A DNA stretch of 64,000 nt, from assembly GCA_902775605.1 (NCBI GenBank), contig CACYNE010000001.1:96881-160880 (forward strand), in the 5' to 3' direction. The translations under genes were made by a program, and so were the position numbers. Positions 31,301 through 40,100 of this stretch are shown here, in pieces. Every line of letters starts with the position of its first letter. Within the stretch, counting starts at the first letter, position 1. The notes under the pieces are model-generated. The model did no database searches. It was not told where the DNA came from and was given only the letters and a program-made list of their open reading frames with translations. This stretch comes from an uncultured Prevotellaceae bacterium. Lineage in GTDB: Bacteria; Bacteroidota; Bacteroidia; Bacteroidales; Bacteroidaceae.

Positions 31301-33069
31301 GTACGCTCTACGTGCCCTTCGGCACAAAGGCCCGCTATGAGGCGCATGACGTGTGGGGAAAGTTCGGCACCATCGTCGAGAAGCGTCTGGGTCACACCAT
31401 GCCTAAGTTCTCGCCCATACAGCCTCTGAAGAATGGCTATATCTACAACGTTAGCACGCGCAAGATGCTGACCATGGGCGAAGCCTACGGCACACAATCT
31501 GTGGTGGCTAAGAAAGGACGCCTCTATGAATGGAATATGTACACCAATGGTACATGGGAGATGATGGATGCTGCAACACAATCCGTGGTATTCCGCACCG
31601 ATACCGACACGAAAGTGGGTGAGGGCGTGAAGGCTTGCTTCGGCGACGGCAAGCCATCGACCAAGTCGAGGTGGACGGTGGATTCGGTGGCTCCCAATAT
31701 CTATACCATCAGTCTGCCGGAAACGGATGCCAACCATGTGGCTGGCGAGTATCTGGGAATTAACGAGAGCCACAGCAGCAATGCGGCAAGCCCCACTTAC
31801 GGCATCTACTGGGACATCAAGGGCATCAGCCCCAACACGCAGTGGACGTATGTCTTAGAGGAGGACTATAAGAACGCCCTGGCTACTGACGAGGTGGTGG
31901 AGAAGTTGAAGAAATACCTGGACAAGGCTATCGAGAAGAGCGTCAACGTGGACGATGAGTTGGTGGTATATAACAATCCCGAGAGTACGCTGATTGACCT
32001 CAGCGAGGCACTCAGCTCGGTGCGCGCCAAGTTGCACTTCATCACCTTCAGCGACACCAAGGCACAGGCCATCTGTCTGGAGAACTGGGATGCCGACGGC
32101 GACGGCGAACTGACCTTTGAGGAGGCTCAGGCCGTGACGGAAATTGGCGAGGTGTTCCGCGGCAAGGTCATGAGCACCTTCGAGGAGTTCAAATACTTCA
32201 CCTCGGTGACAACGATTCCCGACAATGCCTTCCGCAATGCCTCCGACCTGCAGATACTCTATCTGCCCAGCAGCGTCACCACCATCAGCAGCTCGGCCTT
32301 CACGGCTTGCAGCAAGCTGGACTATCTGGTGATTCTCAATGAGCAGGAGATGATGCCTTGCAACTTCAGCCTGCGTCCGCAGACCACCTTCTTCGTGCCA
32401 AAGGCTGTCCTGCCTACTTATCTGGCTGACGAGACCTGGGCAACCAAGAAAGTGATTGAGTTTACGGGTAAGCCCGTAGTCACTGCCGAGGCTACCCGTG
32501 CCTACGGCCGCACGCTGGGCACCATCTATGTGAAGGTGCTGGGTGCTCCCGTCATCGGCGCTCCCGATACGGAATGTGAGTCGCTGGCTATTGCCACTCT
32601 GCCTGTGGGTGAATATCCCATCACGGTGACTCAGGGCACCGTCAGCACACCGGGCGTGGAGTTCCGCGAGGGTGTTCTCACCATCACTCCTGCTGCGCTG
32701 ACCATCACCGCCAAGAGCTATACCCGCAAGGTGGGCGAGCCTAATCCTGAGTTTGAGCTGACCTATAAGAGTTTCCGCAACAAGGAGACGGACACGGTGT
32801 TCGTGGTGCGTCCCGTCATTGAGTGCGACGCCACCATCGACAGTCCTGCGGGCGAATACGAGATTCGCGTGTCGGGTGCCGTGGCTCAGAACTATGAAAT
32901 CAGTTATGTGAACGGCGTGCTGACGGTGGTTGACGACCCCAACGGCATACAGACGCTCAAGACTGACGAGGACGAGGCACCGCTGTACGACATGCAGGGA
33001 CGTCGCGTGAGCAAGGCACAGCGCGGCATCTATATCAAGCGCAACAAGAAAATTGTGGTTAGGAATTAA
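28378..33069 (+). CDS. C10 family cysteine peptidase with EF-hand-like, BspA-LRR and T9SS sorting domains
   Basis: Large (1563 residues) secreted protease-adhesin. A signal peptide (about 1-26) is followed by a propeptide and a streptopain/interpain-like C10 domain with nucleophile Cys176 in SVTGCVATAMAQ and His321 in WSMGHAFLTCGY. After residue 390 come three modules, each opening with an EF-hand-like loop (DANGDGKLTYNEA near 403; DGDTDGELSYKEA near 845; DADGDGELTFEEA near 1238) and continuing into BspA-type LRR_5 repeats (AFNGCTALNTLRLPKKLKAI style). A YIYNV...YLTKGEAY domain occurs twice (about 620 and 1020). An MBG-like region (about 1371-1520) and a Prevotella-type sorting tail (YDMQGRRVSKAQRGIYI) end it. 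The 3' end overlaps mutY by 11 nt. Confidence 0.92.
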   Translation: MRKTYFHVKVMLSALLLCMAMMQASADPITREQAKQRVMAFQKKQGDTHEIKAVVSEKRLAPRKGAAAQTATEPYYVFDRGNNEGFVIASGDDKTIDVLGYTTEGTFDYEQLPPQLQAMLEGYARQIKAIQAGAPVLKLPANHPKVEQFMFCKWSQGSPYNNLCPLDGGSRSVTGCVATAMAQILYYNREKSVTETMADIPGFSTYTKGIAVPGIAAGAPIDWDNMKDTYNSASELQKQAVAQLMLYCGVSVKMDYTNSSSGAQIYEVETACKKYFGYGNSVKYINEFSSEDELDRLVYTELAAGRPVYLGGYTGNWSMGHAFLTCGYENQRYYINWGWGGQSDGFYYLTNLTPGNGQGIGGSEDGYSTGRSIIIGLEPENFGEKAMSFSDATVKKICVEKWDANGDGKLTYNEAAAVTSLGEAFTGNTTIKKFPELYYFTGIITLNDDAFNGCTALNTLRLPKKLKAIGARALKNCKKLPQVSLPTGINAIGEEAFEGCALLTDIELSNEVVAIEKATFKGCAALTAFNMPISVGSIGDEAFNGCTKLTSFTVNTYHPTDIVMGSELFGNTNLSKATLNVMQGTKAFFEAHEQWKAFGKIVQTRDISGGQFAALENNKTYYIYNVGTGRYLTKGEAYKTQAVVGTEPMRFKAVHPTSKPEGVYYFTSPDTGKDGKYLFRTSNDGNVGQGVKAVFVDGTSLTNGYWSVAQAGENIYTIQVPESETAYVAGEYLGVQTDHESNAAQPTNGAYYDVEYATHKLNCQWQFVLYDEALTKRFNEAQTLEKLIATAKKRNVKYDEEQVVYDNLESTIEELKTAQSSLRKKLKFMEFANENVRTKSIQNFDGDTDGELSYKEAADVNDFGWLYYFQDDKTIVTFDELQYFTNVDAIPGNFLRGCTNLESVIVPQGVEKIYYDAFNGCKKLTKINIPEYVNVIGEEAFMGCTALREVTIEVLDPSGISMGNNIFKNVPLSQCTLYVPFGTKARYEAHDVWGKFGTIVEKRLGHTMPKFSPIQPLKNGYIYNVSTRKMLTMGEAYGTQSVVAKKGRLYEWNMYTNGTWEMMDAATQSVVFRTDTDTKVGEGVKACFGDGKPSTKSRWTVDSVAPNIYTISLPETDANHVAGEYLGINESHSSNAASPTYGIYWDIKGISPNTQWTYVLEEDYKNALATDEVVEKLKKYLDKAIEKSVNVDDELVVYNNPESTLIDLSEALSSVRAKLHFITFSDTKAQAICLENWDADGDGELTFEEAQAVTEIGEVFRGKVMSTFEEFKYFTSVTTIPDNAFRNASDLQILYLPSSVTTISSSAFTACSKLDYLVILNEQEMMPCNFSLRPQTTFFVPKAVLPTYLADETWATKKVIEFTGKPVVTAEATRAYGRTLGTIYVKVLGAPVIGAPDTECESLAIATLPVGEYPITVTQGTVSTPGVEFREGVLTITPAALTITAKSYTRKVGEPNPEFELTYKSFRNKETDTVFVVRPVIECDATIDSPAGEYEIRVSGAVAQNYEISYVNGVLTVVDDPNGIQTLKTDEDEAPLYDMQGRRVSKAQRGIYIKRNKKIVVRN

Positions 33070-34099
33070 GCGTTTCTAACAGAATCTCAATCAATCGGGG
33101 CTTGGCGAATTCGTCAAGCTCCGTTTCTTTTATCCAGAGATAGTCGGCAGGCAGGGCGGGACGCTCTGCGGGTTGCCACAACCAGAAGTCGGCCTTGAGG
33201 ATGCGGTGGGTCAGCACATGCTTCACGCCCTGACGCAACAGCACAGCACCATCGGGCACCTGGTCGGTGAGCAGGGGTTCATAGAGTCCCTGCCAGATAT
33301 CACCCTCACCACGACGATGGATGGCTGTCTCGCCCTGATAGCGCACATAGACATAGGTCAGCGCACGCTCCTTCACCTTCAGCGTCTTGAGCTTCACGGG
33401 GAGGGCGTCAACACGATGCTCGCGGAAGGCGAGGCAGGATTCTATTAATGGGCAATCTGGGCAATCTGGGTTGGATGGGGTGCATTGGGTGGCACCGAAG
33501 TCCATAATGGACTGGTTGTAGTCGGCTGTTGGGTGTTGGGTGTTGGGTATTGGCTGTTGGCTGTTGGCTGTTGGCTGTTGGGTATTGGCTGTTGGCAGGA
33601 GTTCTTGCGCCAGCAGGGCAAACTCTTTCTTTCCCTCGGTGGTGTTGATGGGGGTGCTAATGCCGAAATGGCGACTCAGCACGCGATAGACGTTGCCATC
33701 GACAACGGCAGCGGGCAGGTCGAAAGCAAAGGAGCCGATGGCAGCAGCGGTATAGTCGCCTACGCCCTTCAGACTCTTGATGCCCTCAAGGGTTTGTGGA
33801 AAGCCGCCCATCGCGACAATCTGACGGGCTGCGAAGTGCAGGTTGCGGGCCCGCGAGTAATAACCCAGTCCCTGCCACATGCGAAGCACCTCGTCCTCGG
33901 TGGCAGCAGCCAGCTGTTCCACCGTAGGCCACTTCTGCATGAAGCGCTCCCAATAGGCCCAGCCCTGCTTCACCTGGGTCTGCTGGAGGATAATCTCCGA
34001 CAGCCAGATGGCATAGGGGTCGCGGGTCTGTCGCCAAGGCAGATCGCGCCCATTTTCGCGAAACCATCGTAACAGTGTCAATGCAAATTCATTCGCCAT
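33059..34099 (-). CDS. mutY: A/G-specific adenine glycosylase
   Basis: Base-excision enzyme removing adenine opposite 8-oxoguanine. The catalytic Glu in LSEIILQQTQV (about residue 36), the helix-hairpin-helix LKGVGDYTAAAI with the following VVDGNVYRVLSR, and the iron-sulfur motif C-x6-C-x2-C-x5-C (CTPSNPDCPDCPLIESC) are intact; a NUDIX-like C-terminal domain follows. Length is 346 residues. Between AQELLP and DYNQSIMDFGA lies an insert of about 25 residues (TANTQQPTANSQQPIPNTQH) encoded by ten heptamers at 33524-33593. ATG at 34099 is preferred; a TTG one codon earlier is unlikely. Confidence 0.94.
   Translation of the reverse strand: MANEFALTLLRWFRENGRDLPWRQTRDPYAIWLSEIILQQTQVKQGWAYWERFMQKWPTVEQLAAATEDEVLRMWQGLGYYSRARNLHFAARQIVAMGGFPQTLEGIKSLKGVGDYTAAAIGSFAFDLPAAVVDGNVYRVLSRHFGISTPINTTEGKKEFALLAQELLPTANTQQPTANSQQPIPNTQHPTADYNQSIMDFGATQCTPSNPDCPDCPLIESCLAFREHRVDALPVKLKTLKVKERALTYVYVRYQGETAIHRRGEGDIWQGLYEPLLTDQVPDGAVLLRQGVKHVLTHRILKADFWLWQPAERPALPADYLWIKETELDEFAKPRLIEILLETLNS
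33524..33593. repeat. Heptamer tandem repeat inside mutY (10 x 7 nt)
   Basis: On the plus strand GGCTGTT, GGGTGTT (x2), GGGTATT, GGCTGTT (x4), GGGTATT, GGCTGTT stand in perfect 7-nt register. It is the longest array in the window and lies inside the catalytic half of MutY. Confidence 0.95.
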
Positions 34100-34100
34100 C

Positions 34101-34142
34101 AATTCTCAAATCTCAATTCTCAAATCTCAATTCTCAAATCTC
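34101..34142. repeat. Heptamer tandem repeat forming the whole mutY-sprA spacer (6 x 7 nt)
   Basis: Three alternations of AATTCTC and AAATCTC run from one base after the mutY start codon to the base before the sprA stop codon. Confidence 0.95.
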
Positions 34143-37100
34143 TTATCGGGTCAGCGAGAACTTCATCGAGATGCCAAAGTCCTGCGTGGTGGTGGGATAG
34201 CTACTTGACGAGAGCAACGGGGTATTGGTCTGACGATCATAGTAGGCCGAGAGGGTCAGCATGCGCGACAGGGTGTAGTCGGCAGCAAACGTGATCTTCA
34301 AGGCAGAGTTGCCACTGCTGGCCGACGATACGCCAGAGGCGATGTCGCGGGTGATGGCGGCCTGCTTGCGGAACGACACATCCACACGGGTGTTCAGGTC
34401 GTGGTTCACGCCTTTCTTCTTGGTGGTCTGCTGCTTATCGTTATCATTGTTGTTTTTCTTACCGCCCTTCACCTTGCGCGAGCTGCCTGAGCCGAAAAGG
34501 TTGAAGTCGCTAATCTTATAACCCATGCCAATGACCCAGTCCTTGGAGTTCGACTCATTAATCTGCACACTGGTCATCGAGAGGTTCAGCGTACGGGTGG
34601 TGCGATACTCCACTTTGCAGGTCATATTATTATTGAACGTCATATCGACGCCCAGCAGGGGCGAGAACTGCTCGTTGATACTCACCGTAGAGATGTTATA
34701 GCACGAAGAGGGCGTGAGAGAGCCATCGGCTGCCTTCACATAACCCAGGTCGCCCATATACTCCATCCACGAACTGTAAGAGGCATACGAACCTACGGAG
34801 TAGATGCTCTTATAGCTGTGGTTGATGTTGAAGCTCTTGAAGACGCCCTGCATCCACGTCAGCTTTGACAGGCCCGCATAGCGGATGGTCCAGTTGGGCA
34901 ACAGGCGCGTGATGGCTGGGAAGATGTCGAGGGAACCGCCTGCACCCATCGTATAGGTGTCGAGGAAGGCGGGGATGAGCACGTCGGCACTATAGGGGTC
35001 AACGGGGTTGGCGCCTGAGCCGGCAGGATACTGGGCCTGCACGCGGTCGCGGAAGGCTGCCACCTTGCCACAGAACTCATCGAACGACTTACTGCTATAG
35101 CCATTGTTGGCATCGCCCATACCCTCCAGGGCACTGCGGATGGAGATGGTGGTCATATTGAACGAACCACTATAGGTGGTGGGTGAGCCTTCGTACATGA
35201 ACTGCACGCTGCGAGCCTTGTTCACCGTGCGACTGGCATTGAGGTCGATCTTCAAATCGCGCATGGGTTCGAGGGTGGCACGAATCTGCAGGTCTTCAGT
35301 GGCCGACGAGGTGGCGGGGGTTGCCACGCTTTCGTTGTTCAGCAGCCAGCCGTTCTTGCGGGCTGTCTCGATATAGCCGTCGCCAGTGAGACCGAAGGCA
35401 AAGCCAAGACCTGGTGCCATGATGCTGCTGTTGCTCTGACCGAAGGCGTCGCCAACATTTGGCATGAAGCCAGGAAGGGTCATTGCATACTGGTTGCGGT
35501 AGCTCACGCTGACATTGCGCAGCATCATCAGCAGACGGGCTGCCTGCTGGGCGGGGTTATACCACCACTGCTTGTCGAGGGGCTCCTTGGGGGTGATACT
35601 GAGCTTCAGCTGCAGGGAGTCGGCACCATAGACCTTGATATTATTCTCGTCAACAACCTTCCACTTCACAGGCACCACGCGTCCGTCCTTGTTGCGAGCC
35701 GACACCATGAGGCGCTTGGTCTTCTTGCTGTGCTGCACCACCAACTGCGTGTCGGGCACAAGAGTAATCTCCTTCTGGAAGGTATTCTTGTTCTTGGGCA
35801 GTTCCTTAGCCTCCTTCTCCAAGCCCTTATCCTTCGAGTCCTTGGAATTGGCAGCAGGTTTCTTGGCGGTCTTCTTGTTATTATTGTTGCTGATAGCCTT
35901 CTTGAAGCGTTCGTTGGTCTTCTTGAGGAAGGGGATATGGTTATAGAGCGTCTCCATATTGATCGTACCATTGATATTCAGGTTACGATTGTTCGAGATG
36001 GTGTTACCCAGCGAGGTACCATCGTCAAGATCGGTGCCACGCAACCATGAATAGGTGGCATTATACGAGGCATCTGTCTTCACCCAGTCGAAGATGGGCA
36101 GTTTGTCGATAGGCACCTGATAACTGGCTGAGAACGACTGCTGATAATCGAGCGGCGTACCCCAGTGCTTGATACTGGTCCATACGGAGTCCTTCCATGC
36201 GGTATAGCGATCGGGATAGAGGTCTTTGTTCACAGGGGTATAGGGTTCCTCTACCTCGGCATGGGTGGCACTCTGGAAGTTCATGTGGAGATTCTTGGTG
36301 AGGTCCCAACGCAACTGGAAATCGCGGTTCCACAGGAACTGCTGACTGAAGGTGAGGGGCAGGCTGGGATTCTCGGTATTCTCGAGGTCGCGCTCCTGCA
36401 ACTCGTAGTAGTTACGTGTCAACTCTGAGTTGAACGAGATGTTCTGGGGCAGGTAGTTGAAGCCGATAGCCTTGGGGAACTGCATCCACTTCGACTTGCT
36501 CTTCGAGTTCTTGAAGGGCTCCCAGGTCTTATAGACGGGCGAGTAGCTGTAGTTCAGCGAGCCACGCCACTGGTCATCGTTCTCATAGACGGTGGTTTGT
36601 CCCGTGGTGTTGCGATGGGCATGACTATATGAGAACGAGAAGTTGGCGGGGTCGATGGGCAGGGGGTGCAACTTGCTCTTGATGTCCACACGCACATTGC
36701 TCAACGAGAAGTTGCGCGACGTGTGTTTCGTCACAGCGATAGACTCGATAGAGTCGCGTTCGCGTTTGTCAACGGCCGACTCCAGAGCATCATCGAGGTC
36801 CATATCGGTGTCCAGAGGATTATACTTCGGACTGATAATCTCCTTAGAATAAGAATAATAAAGCGGTGCCGATACCTTGGCCTTGTCGGGGAACAGTTTT
36901 CCTAACTCTAAGTTGGCTGTCACGGCATACTGCTTCTGGGTGTCGGTAGAGCGCTGAAGGATGGATTCCTCGAGTCCGCCGAAGCCATCGGTGATATAAC
37001 GTCCCGACATGTTCACGCTACCGAAGTCGGACAACTGAAGGTTCAGGGCTCCTGATGCGGCCCAACCGCCTTCGTTGTTTGACTCACGCAGGCGCAGCTC

Positions 37101-40100
37101 GTTGACCCACACCTCGCCCGACTTCATGGTGCTGCTCAGGTTGCGCACACCAATCACCATCGTCTTCACCTCTGCCAATGAGGGGTTACCCACGATACTC
37201 ACCTTATTATTTGGTTTGTCGGGGTCGTACTCGGAATACACGACGTTGAAGTTGGCCAAGCCCTGGGCACGAGCCTTATTGCGACTCTTTTTCAAGGCTG
37301 TGAAGACGCTCATGTCGATATCGAGCATATTCTCCTCAGGCCATACCAACGGGCGGTCGGAGGGTACGTTCCAACGATAGTTGCCCTGCGGAGTGAGCTT
37401 CAGGGGGATGAGGTACTCGTAGTAGTTGTTCTTATAATCGGAACCCAGGCGGATGAAGACAGCCAACTGATTGTCCTCCAACTGGGTGTTGTTGGGCACC
37501 AGGTGGTTGGCGTGGACGAACATCTGCAGGCGCTTGTACTGACGCAGGTTCAGGTTCTGATTCTTATAGACAGCCTTCGACTCGTTCTGCGACAGGTTCT
37601 TCACCGTCAGACACAGGGCCTGCTCATTGCTCTCGGTGAGCTGGGGCTGGTTGGGGTCTGTCATACGGGTGATGCCTGGAGGCAGGACATAAGCCACAGG
37701 CTGGCGGTCTGTGTTCTCCTCGACATTGACGGCACTCATCTCCAGCAGACCGGTCTCCGCTCCTGCCGAGGTCATGAGGTTTTGCTTATACTGACGCCAC
37801 TCACCACGCACCAGGTCGAGAGAACCGAAGCGCAGGACGATGGGCTCCTCGAAGTTGGTGAGGAACATACGCATGTAGCGGATGCTGGTGAAGCCGCTGA
37901 TAGAACCAATCTTATCATCAAACTCTGCCAGGGGGATGCGATACTGATACCAGCGCACGGTGATAGTATCACCATTGCGCAACTTGGCAGTATAGTCGCG
38001 GTGGTCAACGATGTGTGAGCTCTCTGACTTGTTGCCGCGATTATAGGCCTGCAACTCATCATCGTTGATGGGGATATGATACTGATAGTAGCGTTCGTAC
38101 TCGTTGAGGGTGTAGTCCTGATTGATATCCTCCACATCGGGACCTGTCTTATATGAGGTGTCGTAACCCTCGGTCTGGTTGTCGTTCGAGGGAGAGTTGC
38201 CCTGGGGGTTGTTGATGCGCTTATAGCGCTGCAGGATGCTGGTCTGCTGGGCATCGAAATCGGTGCCACGGAAATAGTGGTAGTCGTCGCCTGCAGGGTC
38301 TTGACGCCAGGCTTCCAGCAACGAGTCATTGCTGACAACGGTGCTCACGCTGTTGAGCCAGTCGGCATAGGCACCATACTGTTTCTCCTCGTCATCAGTC
38401 AGACCGTTCAGACCGACGTCCTGCTTCTCGCGTGAGCCACTGGTGGTGGCAAAGGCATAGGTCTGCGTGGCTTGTACGGGAATCCTACCCCACTGGGTCT
38501 CTTCGAAGGATGAGGTACCATCGACAGGCATACCGCTCTCGTAGAACTTCTTGCCATCGCGAAGCACATCCTCGCTCACCTCACCCAGGTTAATATAGAG
38601 GTCGCCACTATGCTTGGCTGTGGTGCCTTCCTTTCGGGTATAGATGAAGGGGTCGAGCAACCAGAACTCCACATACTCAATGTTAGCCTGCTCGAAGTCG
38701 GTGGTTTCGAGTCGGCGCATCATGCCGCCCCACTTCTGCTTGGGATTGCGCAGGGTACCATTGCTGTTGTAGTCGAGGGTCAGATTATAGGGGCCGCGCT
38801 CCTGGGGATAGTACGCCAAGTCGAGGATGGGCAGCGTGGAAACGGCACCATTATAGTTTGACTGGTCGCGGTTGGGATAGAGTTCGCGTACATAGACCTC
38901 ACGCACATAGTGGTTGGACAACTGTTCCAGGTCGTTCTTAATATGCGAGGGAGTCAGACTTGATGAACGGCGGGTGAAGATAGGATCCACATTATACCAC
39001 GCCAGAAGGGCACGGTCATAGCCACTCTTCACTGTTGACTTGTCGTTGTAATTGGCAAACATCGAGGGCACACTGCACAGCACCCATGCCTTGGGGTCGC
39101 TGACATCGCGCAGGTCCTTGGTATTCTCGAAGTCGTCGATATACGAAGCATTGTCCTGCGTACCACTGGCATTGCGAGTGATGAGGTGGGCAAACTCACC
39201 AGTGAAGGTCAGGCGTGAGGGCTGGGTGACATGGAGCAGAGGCAGGCGGTCGAGCATATTGGTGAGCCACTGACTCTCTTGTTTCCAGTTGACGCTGAGT
39301 CCCCATATGGTGTTGTTCAGGGGCTCATCACCCATATTCACCTTAGTAACCATGGGTTGCTCGGTGAGGTGCATCAGGGTACCGCCCAAAGTGAAGTTCT
39401 TCGAGAAGTCGTACTCCCAGTTCAAGCCCAGCATGGTCTTACGCTGCATGCCATAATTGGTATTATCCTCAAGCGACACATTCACATTGGTACCTGCGTC
39501 GATGATACTCTGATTGAGGATGGTCACCTCACCAGCAGAGTAATCAACGGTATAGTCGGTTCCTTCTTTCAGGATGGCACCACCGGCAGTGACCACAACA
39601 GTGGACTCCTCTCCTTTACGTGGCGGCGGAATGCTTCCACCACCAAGTGAGATGACGTTGGCACTGCTACCCTTGAACTGTCCCGTCAGGATAAACTTGT
39701 CTTTCTCGGCATTCTGCTTGGCAATGGTCTGGGTAGAGTCATAGAGTTGGTCAAAGCAATATTTGTCTGCCAGATGACCCAAGCCCTTCGACTCCAGATA
39801 ATTACGCAGGTAACTGCCAAAAGGCTCGGCTGCCGGCAGGAAGACACGTCCGTTGGTTACGGTATAGCCACTCACAAAGTCGAACTGTCCGTTGGCATGT
39901 GGTTTCATATTGGCATCCAAGCGGTCCAGTCCCATCACCTTCAGCAGGGTGGTCTGCTTCAGTTGCTCTTCAGGGAGGTAGGACAGATAGGTACCTGTGG
40001 TGTCGCTCTGGTACTTGATGTCCATGCGGAACTTCTCCTTCTCTACCGTCGAGGCCAGATAATAGACGTTCTTCATCATCAGGCGCCAGTTGGCCTGCTC

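Noticed and set aside
28930-31773. Minus-strand ORFs of 373 and 409 codons opposite the C10 peptidase gene
   Set aside because: They mirror the periodic GC-rich coding strand of the LRR repeats; no start context or family features.
33524-34142. Tandem arrays considered as a CRISPR
   Set aside because: Units are 7 nt with no unique spacers and no cas genes nearby.
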